Shown here one piece after another: positions 22,944 through 34,559 of a DNA stretch of 64,000 bases (within the stretch, counting starts at the first letter, position 1; each line of letters begins with the position of its first letter). The stretch is from Paraphysomonas bandaiensis (lineage: Eukaryota; Chrysophyceae). The stretch spans positions 186,001 through 250,000 of the forward strand of contig CBFFRP010000408.1 of assembly GCA_965644295.1 (NCBI GenBank), given 5' to 3'. The translations under genes and the position numbers were made by a program. The notes beneath the pieces are model-generated. The model was not told the origin of the DNA. It was given only the letters and a program-made list of their open reading frames with translations, and ran no database searches.

Positions 22944-24629
22944 ATGTCAGATGAATCTATCGACTACACATCTCCGTCATACATACTTCAAAACATCTCT
23001 TATCAGAACCACTTCGAGAAATTTGAAAGCATCTCATCAGACACTCGACTGCGTGTCATTCAAAACATTCGTGATCAAGTCTGCTTCTATGTTGCGTGTG
23101 TATTAAAGGCTTTCGTTCGAGCTGAGCGTGCTCCAACTATTGTTATATACGGCGCAGGCTTTGTGGGCTCCACTATTATAGAGGCTCTTGTGGACTGCGG
23201 ATGCAGCAGTCTATTGAGAATATTTACTAGAGATGAGACTACAATCGCAGCATGGAAAGAAAAGGGTATCAAGTCGACTACACGGTTTAGGAGCGGTTTC
23301 TTTGCGGATATTTTGATACTGTGTGCAAATTTGGCGAGTTTCAGTCAGTTTTGTCGAGATATGAGCCCACATATAACTCCAAAGACTTTTGTAATATCAT
23401 CAGTATTTGGTCTTCAACGACGACGTCTCTTCAGTATTTTGCGAACACCTGGTATATTTCGTGTATTCGTGGAACGCAAAACAAGTCCGTCTCCTGACGA
23501 CAGTCATACCCTACCTCGACTGGCATCTCCCCCACCACCTAGTAAAAGTAAAACCCCAACATCTCCTTTGTCAGCGACCTCGTCCGTACCACTTCGCAGA
23601 AAGAATTCTCGTCCTGGGAGCCCTCCTATGGAGAAGCATCCATCTTCCACACATAAACTAGCTCCATCTACTACTGCAGACTCCTCGAAAATGTCTCCGC
23701 AGGAAATTTCTGCAAGGTTCTTAGCTGGTCGCAAGAATTCTGTTCGGAATTTGATTATTATATTAGAGAATTATTTTATAATCAGCGGGATTCCTGCCAT
23801 AAGCGCACGGAGCGAAGCCCTGGACTCTATTGTTGGATCGGAATCTGTTCTGCCTGCAACAAGACTAAGTTCTGTGGCTGGCTCCACCGTCTCTGCGGGT
23901 GATCCACCTGAAGACACTTTTGAACCTGCTGGGTATTTGTCCCAACAATCGACTGCGTCTATACTATCAACAGGAGAGGTGTCAGACTCGCACGATGGAT
24001 TTAGTAATGCTGTCTCGGAGGAAAATAGTAATGATGACGTTGTCAACAATAAAATACTCGCACGGCAATCGTCACGGCGGCCAGCAATGTTTGTGGATAT
24101 GCCTTCCCATCTTAAGGTAATACGCCGAGCTCTAGGAGAGCTTAACACAAAGTACTGCGAGGCTTTTAAGCAAGAGCTTTCAAGGCATATATTAGTTATT
24201 GACTTGCCTACCGTTCAACAAGACGAGGCGGATGTAAGAAGCAGTCCACTGCCAAAAACAAGAAAAAATACTAGAAGTAAAATCAATCGCCTTCCCACAA
24301 GGGGCATAGTCTCAAATCCTGCACCAAACTGGGAGGAGTCTGTATTACGTGATGAGAAACTCTTAGATATATTTAAGGGAGATTCTGTGTCTTCATATTT
24401 GACAGATGGTAAGAGTGAGTATTTAGATGAAATCGACGCAGAGAGTGGCGATGAAGACGATGGAAACGGGGATACTACTGAATCCGATATACGAGAACAA
24501 CTAACAGAAAGATATTATATCGTTAGAAACGACTCTATTCCTATGGACCCGACTCGTCCACCACCTATGAATTTGCAGCGTATGCCGAAATCGTCTTTTG
24601 TGGATCTGGCACTTATGGGGCAAAAATGA
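22944..24629 (+). CDS. NOXRED1-like NADP-dependent oxidoreductase domain protein, 561 aa
   Basis: A single exon; the ATG at 22944 (MSDESIDYTSP) is chosen over upstream non-ATG sequence. A Rossmann nucleotide-binding core starts at IVIYGAGFVGSTIIEAL (about 66-82), with the GxGxxG loop intact. It continues through LRIFTRDETT, ADILILCANLASF and TFVISSVFGLQRRRL. This is the pattern of P5CR/ProC-like dehydrogenases and of animal NOXRED1. After about residue 185 comes a low-complexity Ser/Pro/Thr-rich insert, then a mostly acidic C-terminal half with SSYLTDGKSEYLDEID and FVDLALMGQK. Substrate and partners are unknown. The NOXRED1 assignment is by overall pattern rather than a decisive motif. Confidence 0.75.
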   Translation: MSDESIDYTSPSYILQNISYQNHFEKFESISSDTRLRVIQNIRDQVCFYVACVLKAFVRAERAPTIVIYGAGFVGSTIIEALVDCGCSSLLRIFTRDETTIAAWKEKGIKSTTRFRSGFFADILILCANLASFSQFCRDMSPHITPKTFVISSVFGLQRRRLFSILRTPGIFRVFVERKTSPSPDDSHTLPRLASPPPPSKSKTPTSPLSATSSVPLRRKNSRPGSPPMEKHPSSTHKLAPSTTADSSKMSPQEISARFLAGRKNSVRNLIIILENYFIISGIPAISARSEALDSIVGSESVLPATRLSSVAGSTVSAGDPPEDTFEPAGYLSQQSTASILSTGEVSDSHDGFSNAVSEENSNDDVVNNKILARQSSRRPAMFVDMPSHLKVIRRALGELNTKYCEAFKQELSRHILVIDLPTVQQDEADVRSSPLPKTRKNTRSKINRLPTRGIVSNPAPNWEESVLRDEKLLDIFKGDSVSSYLTDGKSEYLDEIDAESGDEDDGNGDTTESDIREQLTERYYIVRNDSIPMDPTRPPPMNLQRMPKSSFVDLALMGQK

Positions 24630-25503
24630 ATCATGTTATTCTTTTATTTGCTTAAGCTATATATTTACTCGATGTCTGTGTTGAACATTTCATCGTTGAC
24701 GATTTAGTGCTTCACTGGTGTACTTGTAGTGAGTGAAGTGTGACCTGTGGTTGCAGCGAATTGAAAGTTACGTAACCGTTAATGACTAGGACCTGTAAAA
24801 TAAGAATGTTAATAGATACTTATATGGGAAATAGCATTAACCACAATACGATGTTCCCAGAGAAAAATGATTAATGCAATGTTTTCTTTTCTATTGTGGT
24901 CCTGCCAATGTAAATGCTATATGCAATGAATACCAACACGTTCTAAAGTTCTTCATATTTTTTACAACTATATATAAAATATTAAACCTTCCGTATTCAA
25001 TTAGAGCTTTTAAGATAAGCTATTTTGTCTGACTATCTAGTCCGCAACTGCTCGTGGTAGCCATGATTGTGATATCAACAAGATAATCTCTACTCTCCAC
25101 TGATTCACTACTTCAGGATCAGTATTATCGTTTTGTGTGAGGGGTTGCTGCATGTCGTTACTATATATGTACATTTTAATAGATATCAACAACAAATCTG
25201 ATGACTCGGGCGAAATTTTTCATATCGTTACTGTCATACTGAAATGTTGCCATTCAGGTAATAGAAAACAGACTACTACTAGATACTAGACTCATTCGTG
25301 TGTACTGTGCACTTGTTAGTATATAACGCTCGAAGGCAGATAATATCTACTGCTATTCATTGGCACTTAATACATTGAAGTAATGGACAAAGTTATGTTT
25401 AACGGCCTTTTAGTTTAAAACGGCTAGTGGCAAGTTTTATGCAGGTCGAATAACACCAGTTCTATTCAATCCTTACAAGGTGTCAAAGATAACTCACACC
25501 AAT
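24630..25503. other. AT-rich convergent spacer with a MITE-end-like fragment
   Basis: 874 bp. Around 24766-24795 the words GTAACCGTTAATGACTAG and GACCTG resemble the ends of the hAT-like MITE at 46563 but are decayed. Otherwise no feature was seen. Confidence 0.4.
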
Positions 25504-25844
25504 TTATTCGGGACGAGTGTACTCAGTTGCCAATTCTCCACGAAGGAAATGCTTTCTTGAATCACCAAACAATCTGACATCGGGAGATGAAGTCATGAAG
25601 TAAATACCATAGCTGGGAACAAATATAGCCATAGCAATGCATATTCCCATGACAGGATATGCCCCTTCATCAGAAAGCCAGATTTGCTTGAAAGTCTTCT
25701 CCTGAAACTTTCCAGTCCTTATTTTTGCGGTGCCTCCCATGTGTCTGCAATAATAACTCAACTGGGCAATAAGCGAATAGGTCCCTGATCATACCTGCAC
25801 GCAACTTTACTTCTAGAAAGAATTCTCCCTGCTGAAAACATCAT
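25504..25844 (-). CDS. B12D/NDUFA4-like small mitochondrial membrane protein, 96 aa
   Basis: Two exons, 25844-25795 and 25744-25504, phase 2, with a 50-nt intron. Exon 1 encodes MMFSAGRILSRSKVACR, an Arg/Ser-rich mitochondrial presequence. Exon 2 has an IWLSDEGAYPVMGICIAM segment leading into one membrane helix and the phrase SSPDVRLFGDSRK. The order 'YP, membrane helix, (N/S)PDVR' is the B12D/NDUFA4 (MLRQ) superfamily pattern, whose members sit in respiratory complexes I or IV of the inner membrane. The size fits. Which complex is uncertain. Confidence 0.75.
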
Positions 25845-26358
25845 CTTGACAGTTGTGGTGTATAGAAACTGTTAGGAGTAGTGTCTCTAATATATGTAAG
25901 GGGTGCAGTGAGTATTGTTGCAATGCCACTCTGCAATAATTCGGGCTATGAATGCAAAATATGTGCAAGCGATGTGCATAGCATACAGTGACGGTATACG
26001 TAGAGCTCCTATGCTCCTATACATACCCAACTGTTGCAATTCTAACCACAAACTGAACTACTCTAGAATACAATAATAGAATACAGTGCATTCGACATAC
26101 TGTCGAACTGTTTTTAATAAAAAGTTGCAGTTTTCAGTTTATTTTGAAATTTCGGATTTTTAGACCTCAAATATGGCGTTTTCTATGAATGTGTTTCAGT
26201 ACATTCGAAAACTATTTAATTAAATTAAATACAACTCAAACTATAGCATTAAGACACTGACATGCGTGCCACACCACCCGCCTTGCATTAAAACAAATCA
26301 AAGAATTCCATTGTGTACAGAAAGAGTTCCGTTATAAAGTGCATTGAATAAAGTCGTC
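25845..26358. promoter_or_regulatory. Divergent promoter region, B12D-like / EPL1
   Basis: 514 bp with GTATAC at 25994-25999 (within ACGGTATACGT), 150 bp from the minus-strand start. The EPL1-proximal half is AT-rich. A promoter role is inferred from position. Confidence 0.45.
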
Positions 26359-28780
26359 ATGAGGAGGAGGGACAAGCCGCTGGATATTTATAAAAAATTG
26401 CAAATAGTTCGTGCAATCGAAGAATTAATATACGATGAAGAGACCGGGTTGGCTACTGAGCGGGTGAAAACTGTTGATGTCGATACCTTTAAAGCCGTAA
26501 GTTACATTAAACTGCATATCAAACCTTCTGACTGTTCGGCAGCCTGTCGTGCAGAAAAAGAAACTGAATATCCCTATCGGGGACGTTAGCTATGATGCCG
26601 ACTATGATACTCAAGTGCCTTCAGACTTTTCTGTACCACAAAATTATGTACGCTACACCAAAAAGATAGGTGATGACGAAGATATTACAGTTGATTATTG
26701 CTTAGAGAGCGAAGATATGGTTCGTTATATTCAGTTGCATGTACGTCTTTTATATGTGCGCTAGGTCTGGCTGAAAGAACACCCTAAGCTGAATGCTGAT
26801 ACAGAACTGAAGAATCACCTTACGAGTTCTGCATTTGAAAGGATTATTAATATATTTGAACGAAGTACAGGGTTCGGAGATCCGATTGATCAGGTTCGTT
26901 GAACGCTTTTTTCTCTAACCGTAATGCTTACTGTATTTTCGTATAGTGTACAGCTGAGAGACTAGTGTGTCAATTCTTGCAATGGCGCCCACAAATTGCT
27001 AATAAACTAGTAGTGGAGGTATATCAGCGGTGGCTATGGAAGCGCTCGCGTATTCAGAAACCACTTTGCCGCCGCTACTGGCCCCAGACTTCAGCTACTG
27101 ATACGAATCCTCACCTAGTCTTCCGCCCTCGGGAAAAAGAGAAATACAAACTAAGAAAGCATCGTAAGAACGATCTACAGTCCTTTAGGTGAGCATATTT
27201 AATCATATTTTCTGGGCAAGTAGTTATATCCACGACAGAAAGCTGCAATCCCTTCGCAAAGAGTTCGGAAAGGCACGTGTGCTTCTGCAGTTAGTTTTGG
27301 AGAGGGAACTCCTCAAGCAGGCGGAGCTACGCGTACAGGAGGAGATTTTTCATCAGAGACTGAGGGACTTAGGCTGCACAACGATTGAGCCTAAGCCCTT
27401 CCGATACTCTCTGCGGTTTGACCACCTTGTGATGGTGATGACTTTTTATCCACGTAGATATTTCTAAATGTATTTACAGAAGGAGCAGTCGACGGTTTCG
27501 TCAGGGGAGGCGGAGAGCGCTGGAGATGGTCTAAAGCTTACCCTGAAACTGAAGGGGTATGTCTCAATCTGTTGTGTATCTATGTAACGTCTATTATTCT
27601 GTAGCAGCTCAGACACAGCTACCACTGGTGCTGGCGACAGCACGACGGCTGCAACTCCCGCTGTGCAGCCTTCTGGGGCACGAAAGAGGAAATCAGGTTT
27701 TGCGTTTGCATTCGTTCTCGCTTTTGTTTTATTTTTATTTGTAGAGGGTGGGAGATCTCGCAAAAGAGACCGGGCTTCTGCGGCTAGCACCAGTGCAGCT
27801 GCAGCTGCACAGGAAGGGAGAGAAGCTTCAGCTGCAAGTGCCACACCCGCGCAGGATAGCGTTCCTTGGCGACCATGCCTTCCCCAGTGTCCTTGGCCCA
27901 GTTTTATGGAGCCACTTTCTACTCGGGAAGAAGTGGTGGTACCACAGTCCATGGGTCGGTATATGGAGGACCTGGAGTTGCAACATGATAGAGGGCGAAT
28001 CGCCAGGTTTCGTTGCAGGGGGAGGGTTGGAAGGGGTGGCCGCATCGTTATGGATAGAATACCGGTACTACCCTGCTTTGTTGTATATATGATGTCGTAT
28101 TATTTGTCTGTCCTTGAGCTGATAGACCGCAGGTATACTCCTCTGATTGTGAGTCCCCAGAAGCGGGAGATTCAGTCTGCACCAACTCCCTTTCTTCCAG
28201 ATTTCGTGATCCAGCTATTCTTGCTCGATCTAGAACGGGCAATCCTTGCAATGCTGTCGAGTACATGTACCCAACGCAGTTGTCTGATGTGAATGCTCAG
28301 CTGCGCATGCAAAAGATTGCTGAAGCATTAGGCTATGGTTCGCTTTCAGAAGGAGGGCAACTATCTAGTAGTCGAAGTGGTACGGTGTCAGGGTATGGAA
28401 CTCCTTGTGCGTTTCCCGTTGGCCTTGGCGACCTGCATAGTGCTGAATCTATGCAGGCGCTCACTCAATATCTTAACCCTACCCAGCACCAGGCTGTCCT
28501 TGGCTTAGGATCGTTGATGTCAGGAACAGCAATGCTTGCACCTCCTGAAAGTGATGCTGTGTCATCACTTGTGACTCCAGAAGAATTGGATATATATCGC
28601 ATGAGTGACTCAGAAGACGAGGTAGTTGAAGTCATTAGAGATCCCAACAGGCGCGGCCCAGGTACGCAACTAACTTATCTCTGTTAAGGATTTCTAAATG
28701 ATTGCCTTGTTACAGATGCCCTTATGGGTGATCGATACGTTGCAAATAAATCTGTAGTACGTTACACACTGAGAGCATAA
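26359..28780 (+). CDS. EPL1: Enhancer of polycomb-like protein (EPL1/EPC1), NuA4 subunit, 652 aa
   Basis: Ten exons: 26359-26496, 26543-26719, 26765-26893, 26947-27188, 27239-27428, 27480-27556, 27605-27696, 27745-28064, 28133-28661 and 28716-28780; every phase agrees. The EPcA domain is clear: KLNIPIGDV, PQNYVRYTKK, LESEDMVWLKEHPKL, and then NPHLVFRPREKEK and LRKHRKNDLQSFRKLQ before a helical LRKEFGKARVLLQLV. The later segment FRCRGRVGRGGRIVMDR matches the conserved basic loop seen in EPC proteins. EPL1 bridges the acetyltransferase module of NuA4/TIP60 to nucleosomes. The second half, Ser/Gly/Ala-rich, is poorly conserved. The family's extreme N-terminus looks short here; an upstream exon is possible. 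Confidence 0.93.
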
Positions 28781-29740
28781 CCGTGACGCATTCATTGCAA
28801 CCACTGGTATTGACGTATCGTGCAGTATGGTCGTGTTATATTATATTTAGGTGCAATCAAGAAGCAATATAGACCTGTTAAATACATGCGTCAGTGACCC
28901 ATATAGTATAGTCGTTGTGTGTGTTTGTTATTTTGCATACCCACTCTAACTAATGTGTTCTCGGAATTCAGTTTTTAGCATCTGATTATTTCGAAAAGTA
29001 ATAAGAAATGAGGAATGTGCAATGCGGTAATATCTTTTATATATATCTTTTAGAGGAACAAGATATAAATAACAAACAGAATGTATGATTGACGACTTGC
29101 CTAATAGAATCATAGGTTTACGTTATTAATGTGACGACCTGGTAGTGTCTTTGAGCAAGAAAGTGTAAGCAGTATGAATAGGAAGGAATTTTCATAGAGT
29201 CGTAAAATATTTTATATTTCGAAATAATACGCTGCCCTGTGTCCCAGGTCTGCGTATCAGGGCTGCGTAATAATTCACTTCAGTAAATGACGATATGGGC
29301 GAGAAACTGGCTCAAAAAGTCATTTCACGAGTGTTCTTTGAGAAAATAAATGATAGTAATATAATAGCGAAGAGGTTGCAATACAGACTTGGCAATTCCG
29401 GAAGTGCCCTGTAGGAAAAGGTGTTCTGAAACGAAAGAAAGGTTTTGGGTGGAGCAATATGTCGCAGCATGCTATCAAGCATAAGGGATGGAAAGATAAA
29501 TTTTTGGCTGCCCCCAGCGAGGTGGTGGTGCGATGAGTAAATGTGTCGAGGGCAAAGTATCACCTTAAGCGTGGAATGCGTATCACTGATTGGAGTGGGT
29601 CCTTTATACATAATAGAGGATCTTCCTTTTTCTTTCGTGGAAAAACTATTGACACGAGAGTACACCAGGTTGAGTAATATTTCGGTTTGATAGTTGATGA
29701 ATGGATGTGCTGCAAGGAACGTTGATGGATGATGGCAGTG

Positions 29741-29902
29741 AGAGTCTAGTTGTTAGATTGATGGTAGAGGGCAGCGAAAGCGAGCACGACTTAACCAGAA
29801 ACTCGTTACCGCAGCATGAAGCACTTAGATAATATCATAATCAATAAGGTTGAAAGGTTGTTCAGTAGAGCTAAGATTGTTGTGACTGATTTGCATTTAG
29901 AA
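29741..29902 (+). repeat. Dispersed repeat family B, copy 1
   Basis: The core AGATTGATGGTAGAGGGCAG is followed by CGAAAGCGAGCACGACTTAACC and then ...CAGCATGAAGCACTT...GTTGTTCAGTAGAGCTAAG. The same string is present in reverse complement at about 60028-60190, and a shorter relative lies at 58938-59030. It resembles the edge of a mobile element, but no transposase was seen. Confidence 0.7.
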
Positions 29903-31100
29903 TTACTTATGCTATTACGCATGAACCGTCGCCTCTGGAATGAAATGAATGTTGAAGTAGCAATATTGGCCTACTGGCAGGTAATGTAGTTTAGTACTAA
30001 ATAATTGCAATAATTATAATTGAAATTATTACTTGCTGTCTCAGTGTGTTCTGCAACGTAATTGATATAAAAAACTTATAAACTACGAACTATACAAACA
30101 CGAATGTAGAGGTGTGTTTTACTATTTAACACCATCAAAATGATTGCAACATCTCGTTGCTTCGTAACACCATTTTGATGAAGCTATTATTTCGCCACGA
30201 AACCAGATACATGTCAAATACTTTTCACGACAGGTAATAAAGTCACTTCTAATGTTTCCAGTCACTCTCCAGGCAGCAATATAACTATCACAGACAAGAA
30301 CACAGCATTGAGAGAATAAACAGTTTACGTCAGATGCTAGACGTTGACGCAGATATGTCTTCAACATTGACAAAACCTGAATTACAAGTCCACGATTACT
30401 ATTCGTATATCTACTCACCTCTCTAAAACAAGTGGATTCGTATATATTTCATTCGCATCTCTTATGCTACCCAGGTATATATGTCAGTGAAATGTGATAT
30501 TAAGCCCATGCAGTAACACACGTAAGCTACTTAATCCTATAAGGATTGAATAGTTTTCATTCTTCATAGAGGTAGTGGTAGAGACAGTTATGAGACAGAG
30601 TGAAGAGAGATATCGCAGTTGAAGTTCAGTTATAAATAGAGAGAGCGCTCCGTATAGCCATCGCTGTATAAGGAATGTATGCAGTTTCAAGCACACTGAG
30701 GCATGAAATGATACCATCCACTCAACTAGAATTGCAGTGAACACGATCAGTGCTTGCTAGCATCTCCCTAATCGATATCTACATGACTCCAGAGGCTTCA
30801 AGGACTCCACCACCCCTCGTACACTTCTACAGTTGATTTTGATGCTGATTTTGGACGAATTGCGATGAAAAACACAAAGCAGACCGTAAAGTTACGACTA
30901 AAAGATGAGGAGCGAGAGGACGATGCCGCTTCTGGAGCATGCAGCTCATGAGGCTGAGAGCCCCCTCAACGAGAATGTACGATGAGTAGTAGAGTCAATG
31001 AAGCCTTTGGATGAGAGTAACGATCCATTTTCGATCCACTGACAAACATATTGGGCTGATCAGTGATCATAATGAACTCATGCGCTGGTCTGAAGATACT

Positions 31101-31230
31101 AGCCGGCTTTAAACGCCAACCAACCGGCTTCTCAACCGCCGGCCGACCTCAACTGGCTTTTCAACCGGCTTCTCAACCGGCCGGCTTTTATTTAGTCGAA
31201 CCTCAAGCCGAAAACACCGGCTTCGGCTTC
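31101..31230 (+). repeat. Degenerate CCGGCTT/CAACCGG tandem cluster
   Basis: About eight copies of a short unit around AACCGGCTTCTC are packed into 130 bp, GC-richer than the surroundings. It lies about 320 bp upstream of the coiled-coil gene. Confidence 0.6.
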
Positions 31231-31552
31231 ATAAATACAATGTATACCTCCTGTATTCCCAAGATGTGAGTAGTGGTGTACCCCTGTAGTCCTGTTGTAG
31301 TCCTGCTGTAGTCGTGTTGTATACAAGCCAGTCACATGAGATCAGGCAGTATTTTCAACGGTCACATTCAGCGTATGTATGTATGTATATGCACACAGAT
31401 CCTGCCTGCCTGCCTGTGAAGGACCTGCCGGAGCCTGTCAAGACAGAAGCAACAACCCCCTTCACACCTTCTTCCAGAACCCATTACAGTACTTATATTC
31501 TCCCATTCTCAGCAAGTGAGTGCAAGGCGATCCGCTCCTCTGATAGCATCCG

Positions 31553-32942
31553 ATGAACGACATGAGCGAATCAGACAAAATGTTTAACTGCAAACTCACA
31601 ATACAAAAACTTGAGGTAAGATCTCGACATGGTGATCCTGTCTGTGTGAGTGTGTGTATGCTGCAGGAAGAGTTGGCACTATACAGAAACGGCACCAGCG
31701 GCGAAGATCTGATCGAAGTGATTAACGAGAAGGACTGCGAGCTGAATGAGCTCAGAAGAAATCTCAGTGAAGTGACAGAAGGGTACACTAAAGTTGGCAC
31801 TGCATTGAAAGGGTTACTTCCTGAGTTTGATGCTTTGAAGAAAGAAAAGGCCGAGTTAACTCAAATGGTCGAATTGAAATGTGGTGAACTAGTGGAGAGA
31901 GATAGCACGATATCTCAACTTCGATCTGACGTGGAGTCATTAACAAGTCAGGTTTCTTCACTTGATGCTGATCTCAGTACCAGAAATGAAGAAAACAAAT
32001 ATCTGATGGCAGATGTTGAGAAATTACAAATGAGGTGTTCTGTCCTTGTCAATGAGAGCAGAGAGAAAACACAATTTCTTAATTCTGAAAAGAGTCTAAG
32101 AGCAAAAGAAGTTAAAGAGATGCGGGTAAAATACTTTAATGTCTAGAACTACACTTTTGATTTGAATATTCGCAGGATGAGCTAGATCGTGCGATGCGGT
32201 GCAATACTGAGCTGAAAGTTCTTAGCAGCGATCTAAACGAAGAAATTGAGACCAAAGATGCAGAATTGATGTCTGCGAAGAGTGAAATAACTTCCTTGAA
32301 ATCAGAAATTAATCGAATTCAGAATGAGTACACTGCACTACAACAGAAATTGAAAGGTGTTTCGACCGAACTATCCGCTGCACAAAGTCAAGTTTGTGAC
32401 AAAACTCGGGAGGCCGACGATTTGAGGATGGTGTACTCGCAACGCATTGAGGAAAGAAACAAAAGAGAACGAGAGTTACAACAGGTTATTGTCACTCGTG
32501 AAGACAGTATTCGAGAGGTATATAGATCAAAGTGTGCGTTTATGGTGTCTCATTTATGATGTAGTTGACACACGATTTGGATTGTGCCAAAAGGGCACTA
32601 CAAGATGCTAATCGTGACTCTCGTGTAGCAATGGAAGACCGCGAGCGCTATTGGAAAGCTGAGGTAAACAGGCTTGAAAAACTTGCGGAAACAAATGCTA
32701 CCCGACTGCAAAAGCTGGAGGTTGAAAGAGAAAAGTACCTTTCCGACAAGAGAGATTTTGACATTCTCAAGGCGAAGTATAGCAATCTCGAAGACAAAAT
32801 AAAACGACAAGAAGCCTATATGAAGAACAGATTGTTACGTGATCGGTCAAACACCTTACATGCTCCAGACGCTGTACTCAAGCCATCTATGCAAAATAAA
32901 ACACAGAGGAACTCAACTGTGTACCGCACAGAGGAGCTGTAG
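31553..32942 (+). CDS. Coiled-coil protein, 413 aa
   Basis: Four exons, 31553-31615, 31667-32125, 32176-32517 and 32565-32942; all introns are phase 0 and 47-51 nt long. After a short hydrophilic start, nearly all of the protein has heptad-rich Glu/Lys/Leu/Ser sequence typical of a long parallel coiled coil, for example DSTISQLRSDVESLTSQVSS and KSEITSLKSEINRIQNEYTA. The C-terminus is basic and unstructured, ending STVYRTEEL. Without other domains no specific role can be assigned; cytoskeletal, centrosomal or Golgi tethering functions are all possible. A second ATG three codons downstream is an alternative start. Confidence 0.82.
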
Positions 32943-34559
32943 ATACTGTGTGCTATGAGTTGTTATTTTTAGCACCACGCACGTTACAAAATGTTACAAG
33001 TTCTAATAATTTATTGATTTTCGTAACCACTTACGTATACGATAGGGGTAGTATTCGGGGTATTTTATATTATGCCGCGTCAAATATTTCACTGTGTGAA
33101 GGAATAGTTATTGTATATATATGCAAGCTTCTAACTTATTATATATTATTCAAGTGACATCAATAAGTGTCACTTGTGTAGACGTCTTTAGGCCCTGACG
33201 AATAAACAGGCATCCGGGAATGGGCTCACCTCAAAAGCATCCAGGACAGGGCCCACCTGAAGGGTAACCGGGGTATTGGGCTGCCTGCTGAAGTCAAGCA
33301 TCCGGGATGTTCACCTTAAGAACTCAGAGCGGAAGTGGTCGTACCTTAGTGCTTGCGGCGACGCACAAACAACTTCCGTAGCGTTAAATAGTAGGAAAAA
33401 ATAAGTGTTTACTGATTAGCTGATTAGTTACAGGTAGAGGTTAGTTTGTCTAGCATTCATTTAGCTACTACGTTGGTGCAGGTTTTTAACGCCTCTTGCT
33501 AATAATAAGACATTCAATATATGAAGAATATTTCCTCATTTTTGTGAAGAAGCTAGCATACATTAATATTAAAAACTATTGCTCTTTCTTTTCTTAATTT
33601 AGGAACGACAGCCATTTTAAGCAATGTGCAAATAAAATACGGTAGCAAACGAACTACTGTATGTATGAGCATTTTCTCATTGTTATTTTGGTGTAATCAC
33701 TTCTCAGCAAAGATTGATGCTTCGAAACCAAAATATTGATGGCATATTCGAAACCACGTACAGATAGATATTTAACAGAAAAACAAAGATAATTCACAGA
33801 CGTTACATATGTATATGAAACCTATCAGAAAAACTATACGTCGAAAGTACAAACCCTAACCCTAAGTTAGTTGATGTTAGTTTTTTAAGACAAGGTAATA
33901 ACTTTCCAGTAATATTCTTTGGGGTATTGTTGCGAAGCCTTAGTTATGAAGATTGACCACTTACACTGACATCACAACGCTTTTTTTCACCAAAAGGATA
34001 GAATATAACTTGGTGTGTTTGAGGATTTGGTTTTAAAAAGTTGAGTCATCATTGTGATTTCCCTAAATGTGTATGTAATGAAATCACATTCAACTGACTG
34101 TCAATATCATAATTAAGATGTAGAAGAAAGACAGTTGTTTATGCTTGAAGTTTGAACCGAATATTGAAGTTGTATATCAATAATTTCCCGGTCCTACTAC
34201 GAGCGTTCTGTTGAACACTATTCAGGTCAAAAACATTTTTTAGACGTAATGGGGATAAAGAGTTAATTTAGTAGACCTGATAAACTTAACGCCTTCCTAC
34301 GACATATTTTGAGTTATCAGATTGGTAGCTCTGTGTCACGACTACAAAGGCTCGGACTTCCCTGCAACGTGATATGCTGATGAACTATGCAGTCGTGATA
34401 CTCTACGATCACTCGTAAATAGTAAAAGGGGGCTAGCAAACAAATAATGGAAGCCGCATATTCGTGAATCCGCAGAGTACGAATATTCTTATTAGAACAT
34501 TTACATAAAATATTTTCTCAATATAGTATATTAGTTGAAACGAAAACAAAAGCATTTAC
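32943..34559. other. Convergent spacer with repeat A1 and a telomere-like motif
   Basis: 1.6 kb of AT-rich sequence. It holds family-A copy A1 (33165-33515, minus orientation) and CCCTAACCCTAA at 33854-33865, two telomere-type units. No gene seen. Confidence 0.55.
33165..33515 (-). repeat. Dispersed repeat family A, copy A1
   Basis: The reverse complement of this copy shares long stretches with 40862-41310, including GACTTCAGCAGGCAGCCCAA, GGATGCCTGTTTATTCGTCA, AAGACGTCTAC, and the promoter-side GCAAGAGGCGTTAAAAACC. No ORF spans it. Confidence 0.85.

Larger units (their letters stand above)
28781..31552. other. Long spacer with family-B repeat and CCGGCTT repeats
   Basis: 2.8 kb. It contains repeat B1 (29741-29902), a matching short block at about 30010-30045, and the CCGGCTT cluster at 31101-31230, all listed separately. 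A few short open frames on both strands show no protein-like pattern. Confidence 0.5.

Noticed and set aside
26720-26764. A 24-nt intron (GTACGT...CTAG) in the EPL1 gene
   Set aside because: A 45-nt intron starting at 26720 (GTTCGT) uses the same acceptor and rebuilds the family phrase SEDMVWLKEHPKL, which is far more plausible.
29312-29665. Minus-strand open frame of 117 codons
   Set aside because: Composition is not convincing and no conserved motif or exon partner was found; it borders repeat B1.
30783-30959. Short proline-rich open frame followed by a DFDADFGRIAMKN stretch
   Set aside because: The two pieces are in different frames with no sound splice sites, and there is no partner sequence; chance or decay.
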